DNA of 64,000 nucleotides from Wurfbainia villosa (lineage: Eukaryota; Streptophyta; Magnoliopsida; Zingiberales; Zingiberaceae): the NCBI GenBank assembly GCA_025175895.1, contig CM045997.1, positions 109,478,479 through 109,542,478 on the forward strand. The letters run 5' to 3'. Below the pieces are notes generated by a model that saw only the letters and a list, made by a program, of their open reading frames with translations, was not told where the DNA came from and searched no databases. This document shows positions 1-11,530 of this stretch, piece after piece (the stretch's first letter is position 1; each line of letters opens with the position of its first letter). Both the position numbers and the translations under genes were made by a program.

Positions 1-1500
1 GATGCACATAGAATAAGCTGCTAATCTTGATGCCCCACGAATTTGACAATCGGGGGATATGGGCCTTCTCTTTCAACAATTTCTGGTACTGAAACAAGAG
101 CTAGTGGGTTTTACGACAAAGAAATTGGAAGGAACAAAAACAATTAACAAACTGGAAAGACAAGCAGAAGAGAGAGTTGATTCTTAAAATATTTTTTTTT
201 CAAAAGCATCAGTATAGATGATAAACAAGTATTTATTCAGTTAATTTGACACAGGCTAAAAGTATCATTTCATGCTAAAATTTCAATATGGAAGAGGCAA
301 GATGATATAGACCAGCTCTTGTCATATTCTTTTCCACTAGGTTTGATTTATGCAATTTGATAGTCAATTTCAAATGTTATATTAATCAAATCCAATTAAT
401 TTAACAGGAATTTTTTTTAACTCTATAATAGATTTAAGTATGAACTATAAATTTATTTTTAATATTAACTTAAAAGTAATCAATCTATACTTATGTTTTT
501 CCATTTATTAAGTGGTTATATATTAATTGTATATCGTATAATTAATTAACTAATGTTATAACAAAAAGTCAGTTATAATATTAACTGATATTATTAGTTA
601 ATTAATATTAAATTAATTATATTTTCATTAAACAAGAAAGATATATTACTAATTAACTTAAATTTCATTATAAATTACTTAATGATAATCACCTTTGTAA
701 TAGATTATAATGATATAAAATATTAATCCTTAGTTACGTTCAAAGTTGATTATTATTGAACAAAGCTAATAATTTAATACATTAATATGAACCTATACAA
801 TTAATATAAAATTACAACTTAACTATTATTAATATAAGCAAATCCCCTAACTTACATTTTTAGCACCTCCAACCCTACCTACACTAAGTCATACTCAAGA
901 TTTCAAAGTTCAGATTCCCTCGCAAGTCATGACCAGAGAGTTGCACACCTGTGTGTCAATCTAGGATGAAAGGTTGTCTCTCCTAACCGCTTACCTAGCT
1001 TTCATCCTCCACTTCCTGATTGTCATTCGTACCTGGGTATGCAATCCAATGTTTTACTCTTTGTCTAGTATGAATTAGAAAAGATAGGGTAAGTGCCATC
1101 GGGTATCGTGTTGCTTTATGGTTGCACAACTACAACTCACTCTTGATAATACTATGCTAATTTCGGTCGATTTGTTGAACAAGATATTTCGATTGTGCCA
1201 ACCAAAATGACATAGTATCAAAATCCATGAATATAATAATAATCACTTAGTCATTCATTAAATAGATGACTTATTTTAGTAAAATTTCTTCTACCATCTA
1301 AAGTTTATTCCTTTTTTTCATCAAATTGTGTTTCAACTATTTGGATACAATTATATAGCTCTTATCCCTCATTGAACATTATGAAAATTCTCCATCACTA
1401 TTGATATTTAAATTAATTAAGTTATATTATATTAATAAACTTTAAATGCCATAATGATGCTTAGTACTCTTCAACATGCTTCCAAGTGTGCTGAGATAAT
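1..1500. other. AT-rich intergenic DNA without a recognisable gene
   Basis: I see no exon-like open frame here. The sequence is AT-rich with short direct repeats of the ATTAATTA type around 480-860. Nothing supports a gene or an identifiable mobile element. Confidence 0.6.
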
Positions 1501-3259
1501 TGTTGGAGATCGGATGGCCTAGCTAGAGGGGGACAAACCTACAAGTGTGATTGTACGAACACTTGCTACAAACTATTAAGGTTACAATGGTAAACACAGT
1601 AGAATAAAAACATATAAAGGAAAATTACACTTACACGACCACGTACATGTTTATTTCACGTGGTTCAGAAGCCCAGGCACCTACTTCATGAACTATGAAT
1701 TCATAGAAAGTTGCTAACTTTCTATGTCTTCTATCGAAGTGGAGTAGCCTCTTACAATTCAAGATTACACAAGGAATTACAAAGGGAAAGGAAATGGACC
1801 AGCATTTGGTTCGTGGAGAAATTTTCATTTTCTATTTTCTGTTTTTCTTTTCCAAAAAATAGAAAACGATTTTTTTATGTTTTCCAATTTTCCAGAAAAC
1901 ACTCTTTTATTTTTTGGAAAACGAAAATGGAAACAAAAAACAATTTTTTTTGTGTTTTCTAGTTTTTTCAGAAAACGCTCTTTATTTTATGGAAAACGGA
2001 AATGGAAAACGCCAACCAAACGCGTTTTCTCGCTTTCCCAAAAAATGAAAACGAAAAATGGAAAATTTTCCGCCTACCAAATGCTTCCATTTTCTGTTTT
2101 CTGTTTTCCTTTTCCACAAAACAGAAAACGATTTTTTTTGTATTTTTAGTTTTCCAGAAAACACTCTTTTATTTTTTGGAAAACGAAAATGGAAACAGAA
2201 AATGATTTTTTTGTGTTTTCCAATTTTCCAGAAAACGCTCCTTTATTTTTTGGAAAACAAAGATAGAAAACGCCAACCAAACGCATTTTCTTATTTTCCC
2301 AGAAAATGAAAACGGAAAATGGAAAATTTCCGCCTACCAAACGCCCCCTATTATTAATTAGCTCTAATCCGCCAACCCTTAAAGTCTCCCAAAGCCCTCC
2401 TTTTATAGCCTCCGAAATTTGTTGTGAGTATTGTCTATCGTCCAACAGTCGACTGGTCTATCACCATCAATCGACTACTCCTCACAATACAATTGTTTGT
2501 CGCTCAAAATGACTTCTAATTGCTTTCCATGTAGACATCAATCGATTGGAAACTTTCCAATAGTAGATAGTCAATTAATCCCATCAATTGACTGTCTGGT
2601 GGACTTAGCCATGAACACAACCATTCTATGCACTAGCTCCTTGGACCTTGGGCCGGTTGACTAACAAGTTGATTAAAATACACATTCTAGTTAATTGCTA
2701 AACCCTTAAACCATGAATCAACTTGGGATGTTAGGTTTCTGCAACCACCAGTTAACTAGTAAACCCTTACTACAACATTCTAAGGTCATGTTCATCTAAA
2801 TTGAATCCCTCAAGCCTCATGGGTACAAGTCAATCAACTCTCACCGGAGACTTACCCCCTGTAGTTTAACTTCGCCTCGGAGCCCTCTTCCTTCAAATCT
2901 CACGTCCTTCAAATGCATCCAAGCTCATGAATCCCCTTCATGCTATCCTTCATGCCTTTGCCTTTAAAGCCTAATTCCTTCAAACATCGTCCTTATTGCC
3001 ACAACGGTCCTCGTCCTGCAGTCCCTCCAATATCACATGTCATTCTTCTCCAATTTCAATGGACCACTTAAGTGATCAAGCTGCGAACTTAGTTGTGTCA
3101 AGTCAATGCTCCAAAGTTGTTCCATGTGTGTTCCTGTAGTGCTTGCACACTAAAACAAAAACATCAAATACAATAGGTACGATCTAACTTAAAACCCTTT
3201 CCTCAAACATCAAACCTCAATATCACATTGAAGCACTTAGGGGCATCTTTGCACTAACA
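1501..3259 (-). mobile_element. Sirevirus-like LTR (3' LTR of a truncated element)
   Basis: The segment starts TGTTGGAGAT with the CTAGAGGGGG motif and ends GCACTAACA. These ends resemble the much better supported LTRs at 33965-35445, 41428-42913 and 58018-59690. Shared features are the start motif, a CACGTGGTTC block near 1657, degenerate CAGTCGACTG-type palindromes (about 2440-2600), and an adjacent minus-strand polypurine tract, AAAAAGGAGAGAT, just after 3259. That tract marks it as a 3' LTR of a minus-strand element. The LTR is lengthened by a fold-back insertion at about 1801-2349. No second LTR is present, so the element is truncated. Confidence 0.6.
1801..2349. mobile_element. Fold-back/MITE-like element, two tandem copies
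   Basis: The left edge reads GCATTTGGTTCGTGGAGAAA. The right edge, reverse-complemented, reads GGCGTTTGGTAGGCGGAAA, giving imperfect inverted ends of the GCGTTTGGT type common in plant non-autonomous DNA elements. The body is two tandem copies of about 270 bp (about 1803-2081 and 2082-2349). Each copy holds runs of GGAAAACGAAAATGG and its complement, so it can fold on itself. Frames across it are translations of this repeat, not genes. Confidence 0.6.
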
Positions 3260-3600
3260 ATCTCTCCTTTTTGATGTTTTCCAATCTATTTAAGTTAGGA
3301 AAACCAAACCCATACACATGCACTACTATGCGATGGGACCTACATCTAGGATCCCCTACACCTAAGGTCCCTCTAGAGCTAGGAATTCTCTAAATTCACA
3401 ATTAGAGGAGAACAAGGTGACCATAACTCTTTTTTCACATCTCTGCCAAATATCAAAGTCAAGTTCTTCCTAATCTCAGCACAAGAGAACATTCAACAAG
3501 GAGGAATTAGATTTCCCATTAAAACCTCCCTAATGTCTCTCCCCCTTTGTTACACATCAAAAAGATGCACCAGTAATGTCCTAAAAGTTGGTCTTATGTA
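3260..3600 (-). mobile_element. Internal remnant next to the truncated LTR (polypurine tract region)
   Basis: On the minus strand this begins with the purine tract AAAAAGGAGAGAT beside the LTR end. It contains further CTCCCCCTTT boxes (for example near 3540) followed by ACATCAAAAAG. The same repeated polypurine arrangement is present at 35446-35820 inside the complete related element. The homology fades at about 3600; no coding capacity remains. Confidence 0.5.
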
Positions 3601-4570
3601 CTTTCAATGATCCTCTACTTGTATTCGAATCCCATATTGGATTCTTCATATTAATAACAAGTCTTTTGGCCATTTACTGCTATAGTACTGTAAAATAACA
3701 TTAGTACACATTTTTCACGCTAGCTAAAATTAAAACCATTAAGTGTTTATTTGATTATCAACCTCTTGCTGGCCCAAAAAAAGTCACAGCTACTTGCTTA
3801 TTACTGATATGTCATACTCGGTTGGGACATTAATGACCATACTTGTGGCGAGTAAACATGAAGTATCTCTCCTTTAGATAGTAAGAGAAACCTAAAAGTT
3901 TGGCACTCAATTCTGCTGTAGAATTTGCTAGACTAATAAATCAAGATATTATTAGACTGATACATCATACCTTTCTGTTTAATTTGGCAGTTATGCTAAA
4001 AATTCCATATGTTGTGCTAACTTTTCACCTTATTGTCATCATATAAGGCATTTTGTTGCATTTGTACCAGATATTTCCCTAGCCAAGGGTCGGTTGCTAT
4101 AAGACAAGCTCATTCACCATTTGCCATGGATTTATCATTTGATTTGTTTTTGTTTTCAATATGTATTTGCAACCTTTTTGGATTAAATAAAGTTGTTTAA
4201 CATAGATATTTTGCTCCACGACATATTATGTGAATGCGTTATATATGTTGTTTTGTCACATGGATCAACATCAAGAACAGGAAGCTGTTGGAATTAATCA
4301 TAGCGGCAAGTGGATTCCATCTGACAAATTGAGACCAAGTCATTTGGGTCAAAGCCATAAATCTAGAACTCCTTTGCACATTTGAACCACTACCTCTCGG
4401 ATTTCCCCAAAATTCTTGGAATAAACCGTAAACATCTTCTACGAAATTTCCGAATTCCTTTTATGAACGAACAAAAGCGAGAAGAATATTTCCAATTCAC
4501 ACATATATGGGCAAAAAAAATAAAATAAAATAAAATAAAATAAAAGAGGAAGTTTTGTGGGAAAGAATCG
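3601..4570. other. No gene recognised; presumed F-box intron or 3' side
   Basis: If the F-box gene is intact, its first intron starts at 4572 and runs toward lower coordinates. I could not identify a second exon here. An (AAAAT)n microsatellite lies at about 4515-4545. Confidence 0.4.
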
Positions 4571-4572
4571 AC

Positions 4573-4799
4573 CTTTGGTCCCCAAAGATGGTCGCTGACT
4601 GCAATCTCGTGCCAGCCACGAGATACCACAGTGCACCGTGCCACGCTGCATGCGTCAGAGAGCTCGAGTATCCTCATCATCATGTCCATCCTCAGCACCT
4701 CCAGTGGATCCCTGCTCACTCCCTCCTCCAGTCGCTTCCGCCTCTCCGCCTCGGCCGCCTCCTCCTCGTAGTAGTTCCTCTTTCGCTTCCCTTCCAGTA

Positions 4800-4831
<32 letters not shown>

Positions 4832-4902
4832 CCTCCGGGCTCGTAGTGCTTCATTCTCCTCCCACATCCCTCCCCATCTCGGTCCATCCCGCGTGCCGCC
4901 AT
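4573..4902 (-). CDS. F-box protein, first coding exon (partial gene)
   Basis: The exon encodes 110 residues. I chose the ATG at 4902 because its context CAAATGGCG suits a plant start; a longer frame opens upstream at 4962. Residues 24-34 are a Gly-Ala run encoded by a GGCTCC-type hexamer repeat. Residues 38-60 are highly charged. Residues 65-110 match an F-box: DPLEVL, then MMMRILELSDACSVA, then VSRGW and DHLWGPK. F-box proteins link a substrate to the SCF ubiquitin ligase through SKP1. The exon ends in AAAG followed by GT (4572-4571), giving a phase 0 donor right after the F-box. That is usual when the substrate-binding part is in later exons. I found no downstream exon, so the gene may be truncated by the repeats at 1501-3600. 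GC content is far above its surroundings, as in many monocot first exons. Confidence 0.75.
4798..4836. repeat. (GGCTCC)n hexamer repeat in coding sequence
   Basis: About five perfect or near-perfect GGCTCC units code, on the minus strand, for the Gly-Ala run of the F-box protein. The repeat is in frame, so length changes would add or remove Gly-Ala pairs without a frameshift. Confidence 0.8.
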
Positions 4903-5089
4903 TTGAGAGCTCCGCGGAGAGGGACGAAGGTCACGAAGCAAGCAAATCGCAGCACGGATCACCCATTAGTCTGTTAGCGTTCCCGATAGGTCGGCGGTAT
5001 AGTTCCAATGAAATGACCTATTTACCCTTGTGTGTGTATATATATCATTTGCGCACTGTGCGCGCCTTCTCATAAATTCATCTCATCAA

Positions 5090-5599
5090 ATACCGTGCCG
5101 GGTTTAATTGATTTACGTTATCAATAAAAATCTTATTTGATTTAGATTATTAGTAATTATTTAGTCACGGATCATAAAATCTTAGAAAATCAAAGTCTTT
5201 ATTGATTATTGAGATTAAGGAATTTTTTTTTTCAATGTTATACCAATAATATATTAAATATTGATTTATCGCCGTCCGGTCATCGCCATGCGATCGTAAA
5301 TCGCCATATCGCCATGCATCGTAAATCGTACTTTGTTGCCAATCGTCGTCGGGCGATCGGGCACTGCCGCTGGCCGATTGTTGTCGTCGTCATTAATATT
5401 TCCGTCATCGTCGTCGAATTGATTGAGCAAAAGACAAAGTATAATTTAGTAAAATATTAAACTAAGTTATATATTAAAACCTCCAACCAAATAAAGTTTT
5501 TATCAAAGGTTATACTTTATTCCAAGATTATATTTTATTCTTTGGTAATCACATAACTAAGATTATATATGATTACTTGAACCAAATGCACCCTTAGAA
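5090..5599. other. AT-rich segment, possible MITE end at right
   Basis: No gene seen. The right end, near 5572-5596, reads AACCAAATGCACCCTTA, the kind of terminus found on plant non-autonomous TIR elements. I could not find a matching left end, so no element is called. A stretch near 5270-5410 is rich in ATCGCC/ATCGTC repeats. Confidence 0.35.
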
Positions 5600-5784
5600 C
5601 ATCTCCAACTAAATATAGTAATAGTCCTCGTAATCGGGAGTAGTATGTCAATAGAAAACTTCCTTGAGATGTAGAAAATAGTAGATGAGAGCATTAATAG
5701 CTCCCAACTTGTAATGTGTTACTCCTAGAACGGTAGGAATATTCCATATATTATCAATAATAGTTGTTTGTATTTGTTCCAGAT
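5600..5784. other. Fragment related in inverted orientation to the viral element leader
   Basis: Positions 5600-5650 (AACTAAATATAGTAATAG, then CGTAATCGGGAGTAGT) match the reverse complement of about 16411-16460 with only scattered differences. The fragment abuts Copia-1. If Copia-1 is removed at its CAGAT duplication, it joins directly to 14525 and onward. It is therefore most simply an inverted piece of the same endogenous viral element. Confidence 0.5.
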
Positions 5785-7725
5785 TGTAGGGAGTTGCTTC
5801 GGAGACTCATTGGCTCCCATGTCCCCGGATTAAAATTTTCACTAATGAAAGAATTAATCCGGATGGGATGAGTTTCCTTAGCACAACCAATTCGTCGTCG
5901 TGCTAACAACTTGAGTGGTCGCTTGAACAAACTAGTTGTTCAAGCAACACAACTCTTCTAGTTGGTTAGCCGCGGAAGAGACGACGGACGGATCGCCGGT
6001 TTTTGTGTTTGTCTTCGGGGTCCATGATTATACAGAATATATACATACGCACACATGTATAATCAACACATAAAAGAACATGCTCAGATCTGAAAATAAA
6101 GTTGTAAAACTTTATACCTTACGATCTTCTACCGTATGTCCTATCCTCCTCGTGGACGACGTGTGGACGAAGATCCTCCACGAGTAGAAGCCTTCTAGAT
6201 CGCGTTCTTCCCTTCCTTGTCTGCTGCGAACAAAGAGAAGAACCAACAATACCTTTCCTTTCTAGAACCGGCCACCAAGCTAGGAAGTTTGATGCAACCG
6301 CCGGCCAAGGAACAATTGGATGAAGCGCCGGCCAACTTGTTTAAGTGTTGCCGCCGGCCACCTAGAGGTTGGAGAAGTGTCGGCCACCAAGGAATTGGAG
6401 AACCGCCCACCAATGAGCAAAGGAGGAGGAAGAGATGAACACCGGCAATGGATGAGAATAGGATGAGGGGCACCGGCCAAAAACCTAGGGAGAACAAGCT
6501 TGCCACCCACTTCTAGCCGCCCAAAACCCTAGCTCCTCTAGGGTTTGTGTTTGCCGCCCACTTTTGGAAGAGCCAAACCCTAATTTCCAATTCCTTGTTG
6601 CCGCCCAAGCCTAAGCCTCTATTTATAGAATAGGGCTTAAGCCTCCTTTAATCTCTACCGTCGGATCTAGGAATTTAATCTCCACCGTCGGATCTAGGGT
6701 TTTATCCCAACCGTCGGATCTAGGGTTTCATCCCAACCGTCGGATCTAGGGTTTCATCCCAACCGTCAGATCTAGGATTTCATCTCAACCGTCAATTCTA
6801 GGTTTTGTTTTACATCCTTGGATCTAGACTTCACAAGGATTATATTAGGCTACGATAGGGACCATAAGGAGGAGTTGGATCTTGACCACCCGATGGATCG
6901 GAACCACACAAACTTGATCCATCAATGATGTTCCATTCCACTAGAGGATCATCATTGAACTACCTCACCAACCCCATAAATTAATATGGGTTCCATATAT
7001 TATTCAGACATCCATCTCCCGTGTTTAAGATATCGAATGTCCACAATTAATTGATTTTGACCATCAATTAATTAACATCTAATTCTCGAGTAGTACCACT
7101 CAACCTTATCATCATGTTGACTAAGTCAACCGGGTTTACATGATGAACCTTATGAGCTCCTCAAGGGGACATCATCAACCTAATATATAGGACACGGTTT
7201 CCTCCTATAATCAAACACACCATGTAAATAATATCATTTCCCAACTTAAAGGCATATTGATTTAATCCATCTAAATCTCACCCTGTAAATCAAAGAAATA
7301 AATACTAAGTACATGTGCCCGTATTATATCGGATTAAGAGCATGTACAACATAATATCCGAGGTCCGATTCAATTATGTAGTCAGCAATAAATTGAATCA
7401 CCTCTATGTCGGTCCTGCTCAATACACCTAAGTGTACTAGTGTAACTCTATGTTCAAGACAAAACAACACCAAGCTACACTACAACCATGCCAATGGTTT
7501 GTCCAAAACCATCTTGGTTGTGAGCCTCTACTTATATTTTACAAGGGACTGATAACATGATCTTCTGTGCCACACCAAGCACCATGTTATCTACAATGTA
7601 AAATATTAGACAATATGCACACACATATAATAAATATATAAAGTGCAAACAATGATCATGTGATTCTTATTCCAAAATAAAATGTTCATACAAAAAGAGT
7701 TAGGCTTTCAGTATACATTCCAACA
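5785..7725 (-). repeat. Copia-1 LTR (3' LTR of the element)
   Basis: The 1941-bp LTR runs from TGTAGGGAG to TTCCAACA. It is collinear with 12576-14524 throughout, including a block near 6650-6790 with five to six tandem copies of a unit like CCGTCGGATCTAGGGTTTCATCCCAA. Minus-strand frames across it, such as 6195-6506, also exist in the other LTR and are not genes. Confidence 0.93.
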
Positions 7726-7738
7726 ATCTCCCACTTAT
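7726..7738 (-). other. Copia-1 polypurine tract
   Basis: On the minus strand the sequence just inside the 3' LTR reads ATAAGTGGGAGAT, the purine-rich primer for plus-strand DNA synthesis. Confidence 0.75.
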
Positions 7739-7808
7739 ACTAAAAGACTATGCCGTCATCACACTGCCATACATCTGATCCCCATGTCCTCCACATGCCT
7801 ATCAAACT

Positions 7809-8300
7809 CTACTGAAGGGCCTTAGTGAATGGATCTGCCAGGTTATCCTCTGATGCAATCTTGGCGACAACAACTTCTCCTCGCTTTACGATCTCTCGTA
7901 TAAGGTGGTACTTGCGCTCTATGTGTTTACTCGCCTTATGGGCTCGTGGTTCCTTCGAGTTTGCAACTGCATCACTGTTATCACAATAAATTGTGATAGT
8001 TCTGGGTAAACCAGGAATCACATCTAAGTCCATCAAGAAGTTCCTGAGCCATACAACTTCCTTGGTCGCCTCGAGGTCGCCACATACTCACTTCCATGGT
8101 AGAGTCCGCCACGCATTTCGCTGACACTCCTCCATACTATGGCTCCACCTCCAAAAGTAAACACAAACCCGAGGGTTGACTTACTCTTGTCCCTATCCGA
8201 ATCGAAACTGTAACGAGTGGACTAATTGATCTCTTAAACTAGCATATAATCCCTAGTCCTTCTCGGTACTTCAATATATGCTTCACCGCACCAATGTCCT
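7809..8300 (-). pseudogene. Copia-1 RNase H remnant
   Basis: The clearest part is 7809-8036, with ITIYCDNSDAVA, HIERKYHLIRE and the end signature DNLADPFTKAL typical of copia RNase H. The upstream half (8040-8300) is shifted between frames by small deletions. RNase H would remove RNA from the RNA-DNA hybrid during reverse transcription; this copy is inactive. Confidence 0.85.
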
Positions 8301-8308
8301 CGTCCAGA

Positions 8309-9348
8309 TTACTCGATATCCGCTAACCATGCTCTACATGCAGCAGATATATCCGGTCTCGTACATAGCATAGCATACATAAGGCTTCCTACTGCCGAAG
8401 CATAAGGAACCGCCTTCATGTCCTCTATCTCCTTTGATGTTTTGGGACACATCTCTTTAGATAGAGGTACTCCATGCCTAAAAGGTAGAAAACCTTTCTT
8501 GGAGTTCTGCATGCTAAAATGATCGAAGGATAGTGTCGATATATGAAGCTTGAGATAAGCACAACATCCTTTTCTTGCGATCCTTATAACTTTGATCCCA
8601 AGGATGTGTCCCACTTCTCCAAGTCCTTCATATCAAACTGCTTGACAACCATACTTACATCTGATAACACTTTGATATTGTTGCCAACTAACAAAATGTC
8701 ATCTACGTATAGTACAAGAAGCACCACTACGTTTCCGTCACAACTCTTGTACACACAAGGCTCATCCGGACTTTGAATAAATCCATATGACTGGATTACC
8801 TCATCAAAGCGGATGTTCCAAGATCTAGAAGCTTGCTTCAATCCATAAATGGACCAATTAAGCTTACATACAAGATGCTCTTTGCCTTTAGCAATGAATC
8901 CCTCTGGTTGCCGCATATAGATGTTCTCCTCAAGACTTCCGTTAAGGAAAGCCGTCTTGACATCCATCTGTCAAATCTCATAATCCATATGAGCAACTAT
9001 AGATAAGAGAATCCGGATAGACTTAAGCATAGCTACCGGCGAAAAGGTCTCCTCATAATCGATACCCTCTTCCGAGAGTATACCCTTTCGCACAAGCCTA
9101 GCTTTGAAGGTCTCAACCTTCCCGTCTACTCCTCTCTTTCTCTTGTAGATCCACTTGCATCCAATGGCTTTTACACCATCGGGTGGTTCTACTAGCTCCC
9201 AGACTTGATTAGAATCCATAGATTCTATCTCTGAATTCATCGCTCTTTGCCAAGATACCGCATCTCTATCTTGGAGTGCCTCGTCATATGTCCAGGGATC
9301 AGGTTCATGTTCACCAGGGACCAAATCCGAAGACTCTCCCAAAAACAT
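8309..9348 (-). pseudogene. Copia-1 reverse transcriptase remnant
   Basis: Three overlapping frames cover a copia RT. Frame 8971-9348 has AMNSEIESMDSNQVWELV and CKWIYKRKRG. Frame 8584-8967 has MDVKTAFLNG, YGLKQASRSWN and the catalytic YVDDILL. Frame 8309-8614 has SAVGSLMYAMLCTRPDI, which links to RNase H. The catalytic YVDD survives, but frames are broken near 8970 and 8600, and a stop replaces the codon between DYEI and MDVK. Confidence 0.88.
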
Positions 9349-9359
9349 GAATCTATCGG

Positions 9360-10160
9360 GTTGTCTAACAACCCTCCCACTACGAAGAGGTGCCTCCTGT
9401 GTATGCTCTGTGACACGCGGTGCAGTGACTTGTGGTGTCTCCTCTCAGACGGTGGTGCAAGTCGGGACTTCGCCAACTCCTCAAGAACAATCCTACTCTT
9501 GGGCTTGTGGTTCATTACATAATCCTCCTCTAGAAATATGGCATTCGTGCTAACGATCACCCTCTGATCTCTAGGATTACAAAACAAACCACCTTCGCTC
9601 CTTAGGTAGCTAACAAACATGCGCACTTCGCACGAGGTTCCAACTTACCAAGATCACCTTCAAAGACATGGCCGGACTCCCATATCCGAATATGTCTTAG
9701 ACTAGGCTTTCGCCACCCACAATTCTATAGGGGTAGAAGGTAATCGATTTAGATGGTATCCAGCATACCCCTAGAATGAAACAGTAACTCGTAATAACTC
9801 ATCATCGATCCGAATCTCCATAAGAGTCCTATTCCTTCGCCTCCGCCACACCATTCTCACTGGGTGTGCCAAAGTGACAATTGAGATTGAATCGACCTCC
9901 GATAAGTAATTCCTAAACTCTCCCAAGAGGTACTCGCCACCACGATCGATCGTAATGTCTTGATACTTTTACTCGACGGTTCTCCACATCACCTTGAATT
10001 CTTTGAACCTTCAAAGCATTCAGACTTCGCGCATCAAGTAAATGTATCAATATCTTGAATAATCGCCTATAAAAGAGAAAATATTCAAAACCACCTCTTG
10101 CACGGATAGACATAGAGAACGCACAAATCAGAATGAACCAATTCTAACACATCTTTGGCT
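9360..10160 (-). pseudogene. Copia-1 integrase region, badly decayed
   Basis: Position between pre-integrase and RT gives the assignment. Short frames (for example 9913-10113) carry only scattered residues and none keeps a complete DDE core. Frequent 1-2 base deletions explain the frame changes. Confidence 0.55.
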
Positions 10161-10194
10161 CTATACCCTCGCCTTGAAAGGCCTCTTGGTCATT

Positions 10195-10765
10195 TTACCT
10201 TCCAAGCAAGATTCGCGAGGTTGGGAGATCCTCCACCACTAATGAACCCAAAGGTCCATCACTATCAACCTTTGAATTCTCGCTTAGGTTAATACGACCA
10301 AGCCTTAGATGCCAAAGATATGTTTGGTCTATTTGCAAAGGTTCTTTTCTCTTATTAGACTTAGAAGATGAGTTATTGATTTTATATGCATCGGGAGTTT
10401 TTGGTTCAAGAGTATATAAATTGCCAACCAATGTACTGTAAGCAGATAATCTCCCTATTCCTTTTTATAACCACTTTGTCATTAAAAGAAACAGAATATC
10501 CATCCATAAACAATTTAGAAACTGAAATTAAATTCTTTCTAAAAGTAGGTACATAAAGACAATTTCTCAAAAACAAAACTTTATTCCTATCAAAAGATAA
10601 ATAAACGTCTCCCACTGCAATAGCCGCCACCTTTGAAGCATTGCCCATGAAGACGGTAATCTCTCCCTCAGTTAGTCGTCGGGTTTCGAACCTGCAAAGT
10701 ATTGCATACATGATCGCTGGCTCAGATCTACACACCGTGCAATCGTAGATAACACCGCTAAACAT
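10195..10765 (-). pseudogene. Copia-1 protease end and pre-integrase domain
   Basis: Frame 10406-10765 holds the distal protease region with LRNCLYVPTFRKNLISVSKL, a typical copia signature. Frame 10195-10431 continues with LYTLEPK and LWHLRLGRINL, the HH part of the integrase zinc-binding domain. Here the second His of LGHI has become Arg. The two frames overlap in different phases, showing an indel near 10420. Confidence 0.8.
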
Positions 10766-10799
10766 GTTTCAACAACTAAACAAGAAGATATACCGATTT

Positions 10800-11530
10800 C
10801 CATGTCCTTGCAAGTGAAGCACTTGCCTTTCGGCTTCTTCACTCCTTCCTGAGGGCCGATTGCCACTTTCTTCGCTCCACCTTGTTTCTTCTTCTTCTTA
10901 CCTTTCGGTTTAGAGGAAGAAACCTTCTGAGCGACCATGGCTTGAGCACTTTGACAAAAAAGCCCCTCTGCCGCCTGGAGTTTTGTTAGAAGCTCCGCCA
11001 ATGAATACAACCTCTTGTTCATGTTGTAGTTGAGGCGAATCGCCAAAACTCCTAAGCAGACTGAGAATGATATCGACTGGTTTCATCGATCTCACTCCGA
11101 GGACTTCCATCTCATTAAGATGAGCCATCATCTTGAGAACATGATCACTAACGGTGTTCCTCGATCATGGTGGTCGCCATCAAGTTTCATCGCTTCTCGC
11201 TTAGCCCTCTACTCGATGTCCGAAAAGTTCCTTGAGATTTACCATCATGTCATAAGCCGTGGCCATGGCCTGATGCTGATGTTGCAGCACATTTGACATA
11301 GATGCCAAAATGTAACACCGCGTCATCTCATCTGCCTTGATCCATTTCTTATAACTATCTCTCTCCTTTTCATCAGAGTCATCGGTGGGCTTAGGAGGAC
11401 AGACCTCGAAGAGTACAAATTTGTACTCCTCCGCAGTTAAGATAATATCCAGATTTCTTTTCCAATCAATGTAGTCTGGTCCAGTAAGTTTGTTTTCTTT
11501 TAAAATCACAGCAAGTGGGTTGAAAGCCAT
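10800..11530 (-). pseudogene. Copia-1 gag remnant
   Basis: The N-terminus starts at 11530 with MAFNPLAVILKENKLTGPDY and DWKRNLDIILTAEEY, as in copia capsid proteins. It continues to 11201, then the frame shifts (11131-10910 and 11046-10800). A lysine-rich stretch precedes CFTC, the start of a CCHC knuckle. The knuckle is cut by a one-base shift right after CFTCK, so the His and last Cys fall in another frame. Confidence 0.85.

Noticed and set aside
1711..2309. Phe/Lys-rich frames on both strands
   Set aside because: Translations of the A- and T-run fold-back repeat; amino acid makeup follows base makeup.
4555..5075. Plus-strand frames opposite the F-box exon
   Set aside because: Antisense shadows of a GC-rich exon; the F-box signature on the minus strand explains the region.
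6195..6506. Open frames on both strands (also 12974-13279)
   Set aside because: The same frames recur at the same place in both LTRs of Copia-1, so they are LTR sequence, not genes.
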